This document shows, piece by piece, positions 1-4,962 of a DNA stretch of 5,853 bases. Each line of letters opens with the position of its first letter. The stretch's first letter is position 1. The position numbers and the translations under genes were made by a program. The stretch lies in NCBI GenBank assembly GCA_937897245.1, contig CALCBO010000055.1, forward strand, positions 1-5,853, given 5' to 3'. The stretch comes from an uncultured Caryophanales bacterium (GTDB lineage Bacteria > Bacillota_I > Bacilli_A > RF39 > UBA660). Under the pieces are notes generated by a model. That model was given only the letters and a program-made list of their open reading frames with translations. It was not told the DNA's origin and ran no database searches.

Positions 1-307
1 TTTTACCAATTAATAAAGCATCATTATCTGAAAAAATAATAAATTTAGGAACCTCTTCTTTATTTTTTATTTCAATATTAACTGTATACCCCATATCTCT
101 TAATAATTTAATTAAGAAATCTTTTATTCCTTTTATTACTTCTCTTTTTTCAATTACTTCTATTTCAACTTTTTTACTTTTGAATAATCCTCCCTTTGTT
201 GTTTCTAATTCTTTAATAATTAAATTTTCTTCTACTTCTTGTAGTTCTTCTTTGGCTTTTTGAATTGCTTCTTCTTTGGTTTTTCCATTAAATCTTTGCT
301 TTTCCAT
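1..307 (-). CDS. jag: Jag/KhpB RNA-binding protein, N-terminal part (runs off the window)
   Basis: This is the first 102 codons of a Jag (KhpB/EloR) protein; the remainder lies beyond base 1. Family knowledge: Jag binds RNA through KH and R3H domains and affects cell elongation and division in Gram-positive bacteria. Seen here: a Jag_N-type domain at residues 1–50 (start MEKQRFNGKTKEEAI, then a TTKGGLFKSKKVEIE segment resembling the family's Gly-Leu-Phe motif). A KH-type domain begins near residue 58 and reaches the DNDALLIGK loop at the window edge. The R3H domain would lie outside. The linker between Jag_N and KH is very short. The start at 307 is supported by an AAGGA Shine-Dalgarno site at 313–317 with 5-nt spacing. 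The gene begins inside the last 20 bases of yidC, so the two are probably translationally coupled. The yidC–jag neighbourhood is the standard one. Confidence 0.88.
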   Translation of the reverse strand, partial: MEKQRFNGKTKEEAIQKAKEELQEVEENLIIKELETTKGGLFKSKKVEIEVIEKREVIKGIKDFLIKLLRDMGYTVNIEIKNKEEVPKFIIFSDNDALLIGK

Positions 308-1229
308 TTACTTCCTTACTCCTTTTCACTAAATAATTTTGAATTATTGTAAATATATTAGATGTAACCCAATATATTCCTAAACCACTTGGCATAAATA
401 AAGCTGTAACAACTATCATTACTGACATCATTATAGGCATCATTTTCATCGAAGGATCTTCCATATTTCCTGCAGGATTCATCTTAAATGATATGAATGT
501 TGTAGCAGCTATTAGTATCATTAAGATTATATATGCAAAAAATGTACTGGTTGTTATCCCTACTGCTGGAGTTGTTCCTAATTGTAATCCTAAAAAGATA
601 TCTTCAAAGATAACAGGAGTTCTTTGAACAGCTTCAAAGAAAGCTATAAATATTGGTAATTGTATAAAAGCAAATAGACATCCCGACATTGGATTAACAT
701 TATATTTTTTATACAAAGCCATTATCTCTTGATTTTGTTTAACCATAGATTCTTGATCTTGTTTATTTTCATATTTCTTTTGAATCTTTGTTAATTCTGG
801 TTGTATTTTTTTCATTTGTTCAGATTGCATTGCTGTTTTTTTAGTTAAGGGATAAGTTAGTAATCTTATTATGATACTAACAATGATTACAGCTAAACCA
901 TAATTTTTAACAATATCCCCTACTCTAAGAAGAACAAAGGCTAAAGGTTTTACAAAAAAGGTATTCCATAATCCTTCATATTTTCCTGAGTTTATTTTAA
1001 AATCTTTACATTCAGGTAATTTATCAAGCTTAATTTTATGTTTTATATATATTTCAGTTGTTTTCTTGTTTGTGGGTTTGCATAAAATATTTTTAGTTAG
1101 CGTTTGCCCTGTTTCTACATTTTTTACAGGTTTATTCTTACTATCAGTTAATGTCTTAGTACATCCAGTAGTCAATAACATTAATAATATTATTAATACT
1201 ATTTTTATTTTTTTACTTTTTTCTTTCAT
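288..1229 (-). CDS. yidC: YidC/Oxa1/SpoIIIJ-family membrane protein insertase (lipoprotein type)
   Basis: Encodes 313 residues, near the usual length of Gram-positive YidC. The family inserts and folds membrane proteins, alone or with Sec. The N-terminus has a basic stretch, a hydrophobic segment (residues 9–19) and a lipobox-like LTTGC with Cys23 as the likely lipidated residue, so a lipoprotein signal is expected. A polar outer segment (about 24–85) follows, then the YidC core: a membrane segment around 111–128 carrying Arg122 at the position of the family's hydrophilic-groove arginine, and a charged cytoplasmic coiled-coil hairpin (about 130–176). Next come NPMSGCLFAFIQLPIF (179–194) and further membrane segments near 226–248, 264–280 and 283–300. 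The C-terminus is short and basic. Its AAGGA/AAAGGA ribosome site (1236–1241) lies inside the end of rnpA and only 3 nt separate the genes, so it is cotranscribed. The outer segment contains Cys50 and Cys74. Confidence 0.95.
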   Translation of the reverse strand: MKEKSKKIKIVLIILLMLLTTGCTKTLTDSKNKPVKNVETGQTLTKNILCKPTNKKTTEIYIKHKIKLDKLPECKDFKINSGKYEGLWNTFFVKPLAFVLLRVGDIVKNYGLAVIIVSIIIRLLTYPLTKKTAMQSEQMKKIQPELTKIQKKYENKQDQESMVKQNQEIMALYKKYNVNPMSGCLFAFIQLPIFIAFFEAVQRTPVIFEDIFLGLQLGTTPAVGITTSTFFAYIILMILIAATTFISFKMNPAGNMEDPSMKMMPIMMSVMIVVTALFMPSGLGIYWVTSNIFTIIQNYLVKRSKEVNGKAKI

Positions 1230-1232
1230 TTT

Positions 1233-1565
1233 TTATCCTTTCTTTTTATCATTTAACAATCTAAATAATTCATCTTGTAAAGTTTTATATGGTATATTAA
1301 TTGCTGCTTTCCTTAAAATTATAATACAATCTTGATGATTTATATATAGTTTTTTGTAAATATCTATAATTGATCTTATTTTTCTTTTGTATTTATTGCG
1401 AAATACAGCATTTCCTAACTTCTTACTTACAGATATCCCAAAACGGTCATAAGCTAAATCATTATCCTTATAATATATGAAGTAATATTTATTGTTTTTT
1501 TTAAATCCATTTTTTATGATATCATCAAATTGTCTATTAGTTTTTACTATATATAATTTTTTCAT
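1233..1565 (-). CDS. rnpA: Ribonuclease P protein component
   Basis: Encodes 110 residues, the normal size for the small basic protein that assists the RNase P RNA in removing tRNA 5' leaders. Recognition rests on the signature block at residues 41–64, RFGISVSKKLGNAVFRNKYK followed by RKIR, which contains the family's RN(R/K)xKRxxR motif that contacts the RNA. The N-terminal segment (Asn10–Phe13 and following) and the aromatic stretch KYYFIYY (residues 26–32) fit the pre-tRNA-leader-binding face of the fold. The ATG at 1563–1565 has an AAGGA site at 1574–1578 with 8-nt spacing. It lies 49 bases after rpmH, separated by a hairpin with a U-tract, and 3 bases before yidC. This is the conserved rpmH–rnpA–yidC order. 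Expression probably depends on readthrough of the hairpin from the rpmH promoter, since I see no clear separate promoter. Confidence 0.95.
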   Translation of the reverse strand: MKKLYIVKTNRQFDDIIKNGFKKNNKYYFIYYKDNDLAYDRFGISVSKKLGNAVFRNKYKRKIRSIIDIYKKLYINHQDCIIILRKAAINIPYKTLQDELFRLLNDKKKG

Positions 1566-1584
1566 AGCATCATTCCTTCAGAGT

Positions 1585-1616
1585 AAAAAACCACTGTTTT
1601 AGGGCAGCGGTGTTTT
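1585..1616 (-). terminator. Stem-loop with U-tract between rpmH and rnpA (terminator or attenuator)
   Basis: Read on the minus strand, ACCGCTG pairs with CAGTGGT (one G·U) around the loop CCCTAAAA, and the stem is followed by a run of T. Flanking A and T runs can extend the stem to 12 positions with one mismatch. The hairpin begins at the rpmH stop codon. As rnpA and yidC lie downstream without an obvious promoter, partial termination that yields more rpmH than rnpA message is the likely effect (inference). Confidence 0.7.
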
Positions 1617-1737
1617 ATTTGCAAAGACTTTTACGTCCTTTACGACGACGACGATTTAAAATATTAGTTTTTTTACGTGCGAAAAAACCTAATTTTTTTG
1701 ATTTTTTACGATTATTTGGTTGATATGTTCTTTTCAT
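1615..1737 (-). CDS. rpmH: 50S ribosomal protein L34 (bL34), short form
   Basis: Encodes 40 residues, very basic, beginning with the family hallmark MKRTYQPNNRKKSKK and ending in RRRRKGRKSLCK. L34 is a component of the large ribosomal subunit. The start at 1737 is chosen because the protein begins exactly where L34 proteins begin and a strong GGAGGTGG site (1743–1750) lies 5 nt before it. An in-frame ATG farther upstream (1797) would add 20 residues unlike L34 and would lie at the promoter's -35 element. Typical L34 has about 44 residues. Compared with the usual TKNGRKVLARRR stretch recalled for the family, this one reads TNILNRRR, so about four residues, including the KNGR part, seem absent. 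The reading frame is otherwise intact. It is the first gene of the leftward operon with rnpA, yidC and jag. Confidence 0.95.
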   Translation of the reverse strand: MKRTYQPNNRKKSKKLGFFARKKTNILNRRRRKGRKSLCK

Positions 1738-1742
1738 TCCTT

Positions 1743-1750
1743 CCACCTCC
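1743..1750 (-). promoter_or_regulatory. Strong Shine-Dalgarno site that sets the rpmH start
   Basis: GGAGGTGG on the minus strand closely matches the anti-Shine-Dalgarno complement and sits 5 nt before the ATG at 1735–1737. It shows that translation begins at MKRTYQ rather than at the upstream in-frame ATG. Confidence 0.9.
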
Positions 1751-1767
1751 AGACATAAATCTACATT

Positions 1768-1797
1768 ATTATAATAATAACTTGTATAATTTGTCAA
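1768..1797 (-). promoter_or_regulatory. Promoter of the rpmH–rnpA–yidC–jag operon
   Basis: On the minus strand a perfect TTGACA (-35, 1792–1797) is followed after 18 nt by a perfect TATAAT (-10, 1768–1773). Transcription would start near 1761, giving a leader of about 24 nt before the L34 start. This is the best sigma-A-type promoter in the window, as expected for a ribosomal-protein gene. Confidence 0.8.
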
Positions 1798-1836
1798 TTA
1801 ATTTTATTGATTTATTAATTATTTTGATTTTTAACA

Positions 1837-1845
1837 CTTTCCACA
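1837..1845 (+). promoter_or_regulatory. Weak DnaA-box-like site
   Basis: CTTTCCACA differs from TTATCCACA at two positions but keeps the TCCACA core. It points opposite to the boxes at 1887–1904. Confidence 0.5.
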
Positions 1846-1886
1846 GACCTGTTAAAAATTATTTTATCTGTTGTTGAAACTAATTC

Positions 1887-1904
1887 TGTGGAAAATGTGG
1901 AAAA
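1887..1904 (-). promoter_or_regulatory. Two tandem, abutting DnaA boxes
   Basis: TGTGGAAAA occurs twice with no spacer (1887–1895 and 1896–1904). On the minus strand each is TTTTCCACA, one mismatch from the TTATCCACA consensus. The pair is the clearest DnaA-binding signal upstream of dnaA and directly borders the A+T-only stretch to the right. Confidence 0.75.
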
Positions 1905-1951
1905 CTATTTTATTTCTTTATATTATATAATTTTTGTTATGTTAATAACTA

Positions 1952-1960
1952 TGTGGATTG
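1952..1960 (-). promoter_or_regulatory. DnaA-box-like site
   Basis: TGTGGATTG matches the first seven bases of TGTGGATAA, with two mismatches at the end. It has the same orientation as the tandem pair. Confidence 0.5.
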
Positions 1961-2012
1961 TTTGTGAATTGTTTTTTTTAGTTGTTTTTTCTTTTTTTTT
2001 TCACACTTTTTC

Positions 2013-2021
2013 TGTGTATAA
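2013..2021 (-). promoter_or_regulatory. DnaA-box-like site overlapping a TATAAT hexamer
   Basis: TGTGTATAA differs from TGTGGATAA at one position. A perfect TATAAT (2017–2022) overlaps it, though no matching -35 is visible. If that hexamer is used as a -10, DnaA binding would block dnaA transcription, a known mode of DnaA autoregulation. Confidence 0.45.
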
Positions 2022-2057
2022 TTGCCTTAAAATATATTATTCTAACAGTGTTTTTTG

Positions 2058-2066
2058 TGATATAAT
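2058..2066 (+). promoter_or_regulatory. Extended -10 promoter of dnaA
   Basis: TGATATAAT is a perfect extended -10 (TG, one base, TATAAT at 2061–2066). The region 17 nt upstream gives no good -35, which extended -10 promoters tolerate. The start would be near 2073, leaving a U-rich leader of about 85 nt before dnaA. An AT-rich inverted repeat (AGAATAA at 2118–2124 with TTATTCT at 2135–2141) lies just before the ribosome site. Confidence 0.6.
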
Positions 2067-2144
2067 TTTTTTTCATTTTTTTTTAATTTTCTGTTTCTTT
2101 TTTTGACGAATTACGATAGAATAAATTTTGTTAATTATTCTTGT

Positions 2145-2150
2145 GGGGAG
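2145..2150 (+). promoter_or_regulatory. Shine-Dalgarno site that sets the dnaA start
   Basis: GGGGAG lies 8 nt before the ATG at 2159. The alternative TTG at 2141 lies upstream of this site and would translate through it, so the ATG is preferred. Confidence 0.8.
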
Positions 2151-2158
2151 ATGGTCGA

Positions 2159-3532
2159 ATGAATGTAGATATTATATGGTCTAAAATTCTAAGTCAAATA
2201 AAAGACGAACTCAACTCTCTCTCTTATGATACATGGTTTGCAGATACAGAATTATTTGAATTGAAAGATGGTAGGGCATCTATAATCGTTCCAATGCCAA
2301 TTCATAAAAAGCATTTAAATGAAAATTATAATGAATTAATTACTAAAAAACTACAAGATAATACTGATACTCATTATGATTTAATTTTTTCTCTAAAAGA
2401 AGAAATTGAAAAAGAGAAAGAACCTAGAATTGATACACCAAAAATATCAAAAGAAGATAGTAATTCAAATAATGATGTTCATACAAATTTAAACAAAAAA
2501 TACAATTTTGAAAATTTTATAGTTGGGAATAGTAATAAGTTTGCTCATGCTGCAGCTTTAAGTGTAGCGGAAAATCCAGGAAATATGTATAACCCTTTAT
2601 TTCTCTATGGAAATAGTGGTCTAGGTAAAACTCATCTGATGCATGCTATTGGTAATTATCTTATGGATAATTCTAATAAAAAAGTATTATATGTTACTAG
2701 TGAACAATTTCGCCAAGATTTTGTAAAAGCTAACCGAAAAGATGATAAAGGAACAAACTTTAATTACATTGATTTCTTTAAAAATAAATATCGAAATATT
2801 GATGTTTTACTAATAGATGATATACAATTTCTAGGTGGAGCAGCACAATCACAACAAGAATTCTTTCATACTTTTAATAATCTATATAATGATAGTAAAC
2901 AGATTATAATTTCTTCAGATAGGTCTCCAGATGATTTAAAACTACTTGAAGATAGGCTTAGAACAAGATTTTGTTGGGGATTAACAGTTAATATTTTTCC
3001 CCCAGATTTTGAATTAAAAAAAGAAATATTGAAGAAAAAAATAGTGGCTGGTGATTTTGAACAAGATATCCCAGATGATGTTGTAGATTATATTGCTAAT
3101 AATATAGGCCCAGATGTTAGACAATTAGAGGGAGCTATTACAAGATTAATTGCTTATTCTGCTACTTGGGGTGGAAAAAAAATAGATTTAGATTTGGCAA
3201 TTGAAGCTTTACCTGATTTTATCAGTAAAGGAATAGGGGAAAAGAATGAAGTTCATCGAATACAAAAAATTGTTTCTGAGTATTTTCAAATATCAGTTGA
3301 AGATATAAGAAGTAAAAAAAGAAGTTCTAATATTTCTTTTCCAAGACAAATTGCAATGTATTTATGTAGAACTTTAACTAGTGAATCGTTCCCTAAAATA
3401 GGGACAGAGTTTGGGGGAAAAGATCATACGACAGTAATGCATTCAGTTGAAAAAATAGAAAAAGAAATAAAAGTAAATAAAGATTTAGCTAATATCATAG
3501 AAAAATTAAAGAAAGATATAGGGATTGTGTAA
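2159..3532 (+). CDS. dnaA: Chromosomal replication initiator protein DnaA
   Basis: Encodes 457 residues from the ATG at 2159 (starts MNVDIIWSKIL), close to the roughly 450 typical of Firmicutes. DnaA binds DnaA boxes, forms an ATP-dependent filament and opens the origin. Domains seen: helicase-loader interaction domain I (about 1–80, with the conserved Trp in SYDTWF); a polar, poorly conserved linker II (about 81–113); AAA+ domain III (about 114–330) with Walker A GNSGLGKT (151–158), Walker B LLIDDIQF (217–224), the box VII region LEDRLRTRF (263–271) carrying the arginine finger, and sensor II VRQLEGA (320–326). DNA-binding domain IV (about 360–457) holds the signature helix-turn-helix KIGTEFGGKDHTTVMHS (413–429). 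Within RFCWGL the usual Glu is a Cys; the significance is unknown. DnaA-box-like sites upstream and downstream suggest autoregulation and origin function on both sides. dnaN follows after 131 bases. Confidence 0.98.
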   Translation: MNVDIIWSKILSQIKDELNSLSYDTWFADTELFELKDGRASIIVPMPIHKKHLNENYNELITKKLQDNTDTHYDLIFSLKEEIEKEKEPRIDTPKISKEDSNSNNDVHTNLNKKYNFENFIVGNSNKFAHAAALSVAENPGNMYNPLFLYGNSGLGKTHLMHAIGNYLMDNSNKKVLYVTSEQFRQDFVKANRKDDKGTNFNYIDFFKNKYRNIDVLLIDDIQFLGGAAQSQQEFFHTFNNLYNDSKQIIISSDRSPDDLKLLEDRLRTRFCWGLTVNIFPPDFELKKEILKKKIVAGDFEQDIPDDVVDYIANNIGPDVRQLEGAITRLIAYSATWGGKKIDLDLAIEALPDFISKGIGEKNEVHRIQKIVSEYFQISVEDIRSKKRSSNISFPRQIAMYLCRTLTSESFPKIGTEFGGKDHTTVMHSVEKIEKEIKVNKDLANIIEKLKKDIGIV

Positions 3533-3553
3533 AAAAAGTAGTTTTCCAAGATA

Positions 3554-3562
3554 TAATCCACA
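3554..3562 (+). promoter_or_regulatory. DnaA box
   Basis: TAATCCACA has one mismatch to TTATCCACA. It overlaps a TATAAT hexamer at 3552–3557. Confidence 0.65.
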
Positions 3563-3583
3563 ACTATTAATTAGTTAAATCTT

Positions 3584-3592
3584 TGATATAAT
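3584..3592 (+). promoter_or_regulatory. Extended -10 promoter of dnaN
   Basis: TGATATAAT, identical to the element before dnaA, has TATAAT at 3587–3592 and no convincing -35. The start would be near 3599, with a leader of about 65 nt that contains the DnaA box at 3617–3625. Confidence 0.55.
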
Positions 3593-3616
3593 AAAGAAAA
3601 AAGTTCAATTTTAACT

Positions 3617-3625
3617 TTTTCCACA
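3617..3625 (+). promoter_or_regulatory. DnaA box (TTTTCCACA variant)
   Basis: TTTTCCACA is the same 9-mer as the tandem pair upstream of dnaA, one mismatch from consensus. It lies between the dnaN -10 and the dnaN start. Confidence 0.7.
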
Positions 3626-3663
3626 GTAATAATAAAAATAATATAAGAAAGAAGGAATAATAT

Positions 3664-4791
3664 ATGAAATTTACAATAAAAAAAGAATTATTATTAGATG
3701 CTTTAATAAAAGTATCAAAAGCTATTTCAACTAAAAACTTAATTCCTGTATTAGCAGGAGTAAAATTTGAATTAAAAAAGAAAAAATTAACTTTAACTGC
3801 AAGTGATAATGACATTACAATACAAACTATAATTGAATCTAATGATACAGATGATTTTAAAATAGACAGTGAAGGAAGTATTATAATTCAAGGAAAATAT
3901 ATTTTAGATATAGTACGCAAATTACCAGATGAATACATAAATATAGAAGTAATTGATGAATTAAAAATTTTAATCTATACTGATAAAAGTGAATTTAATT
4001 TAAATGGAATTAGTGAAAGTGAATATCCTAATATTGGCTTAGAAGAAAGTAAAAAGAAAGTTGATATAAATGCAGGAATATTAAAAAGTATCGTTTATCA
4101 AACTGCATTTGCTTCATCAAATGAAGAAAGTAAACCTATACTTACTGGAATAAATTTTAATATAGTTGGGGATATTTTAGAATGTAATTCTACAGATTCA
4201 TATCGTTTAGCTAGAAAAGTAATTCATTTAAATAAAAGTAGTGATGAAAATTATAATATTGTTATCCCAAGTCATAATTTGTTAGAATTTACAAAGATAC
4301 TAGGTGAGGATGAAGAAACTGTTGAATTACATATATTTAATAATAAAATATTATTTAAAACTGGAAATATAAAATTTGAATCTAGATTGATTAATGGAAC
4401 TTATCCTAATACTTCTAATTTGTTACCAGAAGATTCTTTATTAGTAATTCATACGAATTTAAATAATTTTTATGATGTTATAGATAGAGTTAGTATTTTG
4501 ACTAGTGATAAAGAGAAGAATATTGTTACTTTAGTTACTGAGGGGGATACTTTAATACTGAAAAGTAGTTCTGTAGAAATTGGTAGAGTGGAAGAAAAAA
4601 TGTCAATAACTAAGAGTAATTCTGAAGATATTAAGATTTCATTTAGTGCTAAATATATGATGGAGGCTTTAAAAAGTTTTTCCACAGAAAATGTGGATTT
4701 ACACTTTGTAGGAGAGATAAAACCAATTTTATTAAAATCTGATGAAGATGATAGTTTAACCCAATTAGTGTTACCAATTAGAACTTATTAA
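3664..4791 (+). CDS. dnaN: DNA polymerase III beta subunit (sliding clamp)
   Basis: Encodes 375 residues, matching the family (about 366–378). The protein forms a ring dimer around DNA that tethers the replicative polymerase and other partners. Seen: the typical opening MKFTIKKELLLDAL with ISTKNLIPVLAGV (21–33), three clamp-fold domains of roughly 125 residues each, and the characteristic ending QLVLPIRTY. The segment LTASDNDITI (43–52) and SESEYPNIG (119–127) fit clamp domain I and its junction to domain II. The ATG has an AAGGA site (3652–3656) 7 nt upstream. It lies downstream of dnaA, in the conserved order, and a hairpin with a T-run follows the stop directly, so the unit appears to end here. 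Near its 3' end the codons for FSTENVD form a facing pair of DnaA-box-like sequences. Confidence 0.97.
   Translation: MKFTIKKELLLDALIKVSKAISTKNLIPVLAGVKFELKKKKLTLTASDNDITIQTIIESNDTDDFKIDSEGSIIIQGKYILDIVRKLPDEYINIEVIDELKILIYTDKSEFNLNGISESEYPNIGLEESKKKVDINAGILKSIVYQTAFASSNEESKPILTGINFNIVGDILECNSTDSYRLARKVIHLNKSSDENYNIVIPSHNLLEFTKILGEDEETVELHIFNNKILFKTGNIKFESRLINGTYPNTSNLLPEDSLLVIHTNLNNFYDVIDRVSILTSDKEKNIVTLVTEGDTLILKSSSVEIGRVEEKMSITKSNSEDIKISFSAKYMMEALKSFSTENVDLHFVGEIKPILLKSDEDDSLTQLVLPIRTY
4678..4700. promoter_or_regulatory. Facing DnaA-box-like pair inside dnaN
   Basis: TTTTCCACA (4678–4686) faces TGTGGATTT (4692–4700) across five bases. The first is identical to the variant used elsewhere in the origin; the second has two mismatches. 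It is in coding sequence, so chance or protein constraint may explain it. Confidence 0.35.
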
Positions 4792-4793
4792 AG

Positions 4794-4821
4794 AAAAAAG
4801 AATTTTTTGTTCTTTTTTTTT
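4794..4821 (+). terminator. Intrinsic terminator after dnaN
   Basis: AAAAAAGAA (4794–4802) pairs with TTCTTTTTT (4810–4818) around a 7-base loop, and the T-run continues to 4821. It begins 2 nt after the dnaN stop. The stem is almost all A–U, so it may be leaky. Confidence 0.65.
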
Positions 4822-4888
4822 GGGTAAATTTAAATAATTTGAGTATTATATATATGAAAAGTAATATAATTATATTTTTCTACAAAAA

Positions 4889-4921
4889 TTGACAAAACTC
4901 GACAAAGATTTTTGATATAAG
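4889..4921 (+). promoter_or_regulatory. Candidate promoter and repeat upstream of the comK-like gene
   Basis: An extended -10-like TGATATAAG (4913–4921) resembles the dnaA and dnaN elements. A perfect TTGACA lies at 4889–4894, but the 21-nt gap is too long for a normal promoter. GACAAA occurs twice ten bases apart (4891–4896 and 4901–4906), about one helical turn, which could be a regulator site. A second possible promoter, TTGAGT (4839–4844) with TAATAT or TATAAT at 4862–4870, lies upstream. Confidence 0.4.
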
Positions 4922-4928
4922 TAATTGG

Positions 4929-4944
4929 AAAGCGAATTAGCTTT
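4929..4944 (+). other. Small hairpin in the comK-like leader
   Basis: AAAGC (4929–4933) pairs with GCTTT (4940–4944) around the loop GAATTA. It lies six bases before the GGGGGG ribosome site (4951–4956). It could be a weak RNA stem or a palindromic operator; nothing more can be said from sequence. Confidence 0.35.
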
Positions 4945-4962
4945 TAAATAGGGGGGAAAATT

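Larger units (their letters stand above)
1798..2158. other. Upstream part of the replication origin (oriC), rpmH–dnaA intergenic region
   Basis: This 361-base stretch has no credible gene. It contains several DnaA-box-like 9-mers, annotated separately, in an extremely AT-rich setting. Immediately right of the tandem boxes, 1905–1950 is almost pure A+T (includes TATATTATATAAT) and could serve as an unwinding element. From about 1961 to 2105 the plus strand is dominated by T-runs. The dnaA promoter lies in the right part. Position between rpmH and dnaA, with divergent genes on both sides, is the classical location of Firmicutes oriC. Which part unwinds is not decided by the sequence. Confidence 0.85.
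3533..3663. other. Downstream part of oriC, dnaA–dnaN intergenic region
   Basis: This 131-base, very AT-rich spacer holds two DnaA-box-like sites in the same orientation (3554–3562 and 3617–3625) and a candidate dnaN promoter between them. After the second box comes a TAA/ATA-rich run (3627–3645), a possible unwinding element. In Bacillus subtilis the unwinding element lies in this interval, so a bipartite origin is likely by analogy. A TATAAT (3552–3557) overlaps the first box. No terminator is evident after dnaA, so dnaA–dnaN cotranscription is possible. Confidence 0.7.

Noticed and set aside
1066..1335. Plus-strand open frame across yidC and rnpA
   Set aside because: It is antisense to two certain genes, with a low-complexity hydrophobic translation and no ribosome site.
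1738..1797. Upstream ATG extending L34 by 20 residues
   Set aside because: The extension does not resemble L34, would begin at the -35 element, and contains the strong ribosome site for the inner ATG.
1796..1820. Inverted repeat AATTAAT / ATTAATT near the rpmH promoter
   Set aside because: It is pure A+T in a region of nearly pure A+T, where such repeats are expected by chance.
1677..1877. Plus-strand open frame across rpmH and the origin
   Set aside because: It is antisense to L34 and runs through the rpmH promoter; the translation resembles no protein.
1888..2106. 72-codon plus-strand open frame rich in Phe and Ile in the origin
   Set aside because: It results from T-runs, has no ribosome site and overlaps the DnaA boxes and the dnaA promoter.
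2141..2158. TTG start extending DnaA by six residues (MWGDGR)
   Set aside because: The Shine-Dalgarno GGGGAG lies inside this extension and is ideally placed for the ATG at 2159; the protein then begins like other DnaA proteins.
3567..3815. Minus-strand open frame across the start of dnaN
   Set aside because: It is antisense to dnaN and covers the DnaA boxes; the composition is that of reversed A-rich coding sequence.
4470..4685. Minus-strand open frame inside dnaN
   Set aside because: It lies entirely antisense within dnaN and has no independent support.
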